Positions 39,065 through 40,898 of a stretch of 40,898 nucleotides of DNA are shown here, piece after piece (positions within the stretch are counted from its first letter, which is position 1; the number at the start of each line of letters is the position of its first letter). A program made the position numbers and the translations under genes. This DNA is from an uncultured Collinsella sp. (GTDB lineage: Bacteria; Actinomycetota; Coriobacteriia; Coriobacteriales; Coriobacteriaceae). The notes beneath the pieces were generated by a model, which had not been told where the DNA came from, did not search any database, and saw only the letters and a program-made list of their open reading frames with translations. The stretch lies in NCBI GenBank assembly GCA_900541665.1, contig UQKV01000018.1, positions 1 through 40,898 of the forward strand, written 5' to 3'.

Positions 39065-40312
39065 CTAGATCAGGTCCTCCGCATCATCGAAGGCGTCGGT
39101 GTCGTGGACACCGCAGAAACGGGAGCCGGGACGGGCCTGGTTACGGCACTGGATGCCGTCCTCGGACACGTACTCGCAGCGACGGACGTCATCGTCCTCC
39201 TCGTCACCGATCAGGTCGGCGGCGGGCTCCTCGTGAACGGGGACGTTCTTGAGAATGTCGGCAGCAAGGGTCTCAGACTTAATGTCGATGTGCCAGCCGG
39301 TCAGGCGAGCGGCGAGGCGGGCGTTCTGGCCCTCCTTGCCGATGGCGAGCGAAAGCTGGTCGTCGGGCACAATGACGCCGGCATAGGCCTTCTCCTCGTC
39401 GATGAGGACACGGGTGACCTTGGCGGGCGACAGGGCGTTGGCGACGTAGACGGCCGGATCGGCATCCCACAGGATGACGTCGACGCGCTCGCCGCGGAGC
39501 TCGCCCACGACAGCGCGAACACGGCTGCCCTTGGGGCCGACGCAGGCGCCCACGGGATCCAGGCGGTCGTCGAGCGAGTGGACGGCGACCTTGGAGCGCT
39601 GGCCGGGCTCGCGGGCGATCGACTTGATCTGGACGGTGCCCTCATAGATCTCGGGAACCTCCTGCTCAAACAGACGACGCATGAGCTCGGGATGGGTGCG
39701 GGAGATGACGATCGGCGGACGGCTGTGCTCGCCACGAACCGGCTGCAGGTTGGAGTTGGGGTCGCGAACGTCGATGATCACGGCCTTGATGTGCTGGTTG
39801 TGCAGATAGCGCTCGCCCATCGGACGCTCGTTGCGCTCGTTCTCGTAACGACGCTGGTCAAAATGCGGCAGCTCGGCCTCGACGCCATCGCGGATCTTGA
39901 CGATCGTGAAGTCGGGCGTGGACTGCAGCACGGTACCGCTGATGAGGTCACCGATACGGCCGGAGAACTCCTCGTAGATCTGCTCGCGGGCGGAGTTGCG
40001 CACGATGGCGTTGATCTCGGCCTTGGCGTGCTGGGCAGCGATGCGGCTCGTGTTCTTGGGGGTGACGTCGATCTCCTCGAACTCGGTGAAGTTGCCCTCC
40101 TCGTCCATGGAATCGTCGATCGGCTCCAGGCGGTAGACGTAGATCTTGCCGGTGGTGCGGTCGATGGTCACCTTGGCGCCCCACTCAAGATGCAGGATCT
40201 CGGCATAGCTCTTGGCGAGCGACTGCTCCAGGCGGTCGATCAGGTAGAGCTGGTCGATGTGCTTCTCCTGGCAAAGCTCCATCAGAGCGGACATCATGTC
40301 GGATGCTGCCAT
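39065..40312 (-). CDS. nusA: Transcription termination/antitermination factor NusA
   Basis: RNA-polymerase-bound pausing, termination and antitermination factor. 415 aa. Order: N-terminal RNAP-binding domain (1-125), S1 domain (about 130-205), two KH domains (about 210-345; VGACVGPKGSRVRAVVGELRGERVDVI, and LAIGKEGQNARLAARLTGW), then a C-terminal extension (about 350-415). That extension ends in a compact Cys/His cluster with pattern C-x9-C-x10-C-x2-H (about 378-404), which is not part of standard NusA. ATG 40310-40312 follows GGAAGGAAAG at the rimP end. It is part of rimP-nusA-infB. Confidence 0.96.
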   Translation of the reverse strand: MAASDMMSALMELCQEKHIDQLYLIDRLEQSLAKSYAEILHLEWGAKVTIDRTTGKIYVYRLEPIDDSMDEEGNFTEFEEIDVTPKNTSRIAAQHAKAEINAIVRNSAREQIYEEFSGRIGDLISGTVLQSTPDFTIVKIRDGVEAELPHFDQRRYENERNERPMGERYLHNQHIKAVIIDVRDPNSNLQPVRGEHSRPPIVISRTHPELMRRLFEQEVPEIYEGTVQIKSIAREPGQRSKVAVHSLDDRLDPVGACVGPKGSRVRAVVGELRGERVDVILWDADPAVYVANALSPAKVTRVLIDEEKAYAGVIVPDDQLSLAIGKEGQNARLAARLTGWHIDIKSETLAADILKNVPVHEEPAADLIGDEEDDDVRRCEYVSEDGIQCRNQARPGSRFCGVHDTDAFDDAEDLI

Positions 40313-40313
40313 C

Positions 40314-40808
40314 TTACTTTCCTTCCTTCGCGGGCTTGAAGTCGTAGGTGGGCTTCAACTTGCACTTTTTAACATCACAGAAATCGAGGGTGACGGACTC
40401 GCCGTCCTCGAGCTCGAGGGTCACGTTCGTCTCGGTCGCGGCGGCAATCTTGCCGGAGTACTTGCGACGGCCCTCGGTGGCGATGGAGGTGAGCTCGCAG
40501 TCCTCGCCCACAAAGCGGGCAAAGTCGCGCGGGCGGCGCAGCGGGCGCGCCATACCCGGGCTCGAAACCTCGAGCGTGTAGCTCGAAGAAATGGGGTCGA
40601 GCTCCTCGATCACGTCGCCGACCCACTTGGTATTGGCCGTGACGTCGTTGAGCGACAGGCTCTGACCCTCGGCACCCTCGATACGCACACGCACGCAGGG
40701 GGCCTTGGTGGCGCCCACGAGCTCAACGTCGACAATGTCGACATCGTGCTGGGGAGCGACGGCCTCGAGCGCGTCGATGATCGCCTGCTCGGTCTTGGTC
40801 TTGACCAT
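40314..40808 (-). CDS. rimP: Ribosome maturation factor RimP
   Basis: Needed for 30S subunit maturation. 164 aa from ATG 40806-40808, which follows GGAGGT with good spacing; longer in-frame readings cross the upstream terminator. Seen: DVDIVDVELVGATKAPCVRVRIEG, the DPISSSYTLEVSSPGMARPLRRPRDF core block, and a C-terminal LELEDGESVTLDFCDVKKCKL. First gene of the rimP-nusA-infB run; the promoter is outside or within the last 50 bp of the window. Confidence 0.95.
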   Translation of the reverse strand: MVKTKTEQAIIDALEAVAPQHDVDIVDVELVGATKAPCVRVRIEGAEGQSLSLNDVTANTKWVGDVIEELDPISSSYTLEVSSPGMARPLRRPRDFARFVGEDCELTSIATEGRRKYSGKIAAATETNVTLELEDGESVTLDFCDVKKCKLKPTYDFKPAKEGK

Positions 40809-40827
40809 TGCGGCACCTCCATCCATA

Positions 40828-40861
40828 CAAAAAAGAAGCGGGGCCGAAACCCCACTTCTTT
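40828..40861 (-). terminator. Intrinsic terminator/attenuator before rimP
   Basis: Minus-strand stem AGAAGTGGGG/CCCCGCTTCT (about 40834-40859, one G-U pair, loop TTTCGG) followed by seven T. It ends 20 nt before the rimP start, so it either terminates the gene upstream (outside the window) or attenuates rimP-nusA-infB. Confidence 0.85.
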
Positions 40862-40898
40862 CAATTACAACTTCATTTGCAAGCAAACTATACCAATA

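Noticed and set aside
1..40898. CRISPR arrays, prophage genes, toxin-antitoxin pairs, defence genes
   Set aside because: No evenly spaced direct repeats, no phage structural genes and no defence-family proteins were seen; apart from the IS110 element the window is core genome.

Overview
The window reads as a chromosomal segment of a high-GC, gut-type Coriobacteriia (Collinsella-like) actinobacterium. This rests on protein character, on the mix of Firmicutes-like blocks (Asp23/FakA/RecG, RnpF-less rpmF-plsX-acpP-rnc-smc-ftsY-ffh) with actinobacterial GC and codon use, and on frequent GTG/TTG starts. It is an inference; no 16S gene is present. Almost everything is core housekeeping on the minus strand. 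The exceptions on the plus strand are an iron-type alcohol dehydrogenase, a damaged cobO-like gene, a DUF134/NifX-type fusion, and an IS110-family transposase.

Layout. 1-3231: ileS with a full T-box leader (specifier ATC). 3375-5017: GldA-like dehydrogenase and a convergent DUF523 gene sharing a bidirectional terminator. 5039-7615: ftsH, a divergent cobO-like gene carrying an in-frame TAG at codon 5, then a long imperfect inverted repeat. 7639-11513: MATE exporter, a SpoU/TrmH-type RNA methyltransferase, and folA-thyA. 11597-12536: a DUF134 regulator fused to a NifX-type domain and a His/Cys-rich tail, with twin palindromes around its promoter and a strong internal ribosome-binding site. 12557-22561: ffh, ftsY, smc, rnc, acpP, plsX, rpmF, a YceD-like gene, a coiled-coil gene and coaD. 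22554-27710: rsmD, recG, a FakA-like DAK2 protein, an Asp23/Gls24 protein and tRNA-Asn with a clear promoter. 27813-29225: a complete IS110 element. 29245-40861: rpoD, dnaG, ribF, truB, nrnA, rbfA, infB, nusA and rimP.

How the genes work together. The minus-strand clusters join translation initiation and ribosome maturation (rimP, nusA, infB, rbfA, truB) with FAD synthesis, replication priming and the primary sigma factor. They also join protein targeting (ffh/ftsY), chromosome organisation (smc), RNA processing (rnc) and phospholipid/fatty-acid start-up (plsX, acpP). Many gene pairs overlap by 1, 4 or 8 nt, implying translational coupling.

The most notable signal is the IS110 element. The non-coding stretch before the transposase folds into two guide loops. 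The four guide segments match the actual left target, right target, left donor and right donor sequences at this element's own junctions, around a shared CA core. This is a bridge RNA that can be read with its targets still in place. The second most notable is the DUF134/NifX locus, which looks autoregulated and may make two proteins from one frame.
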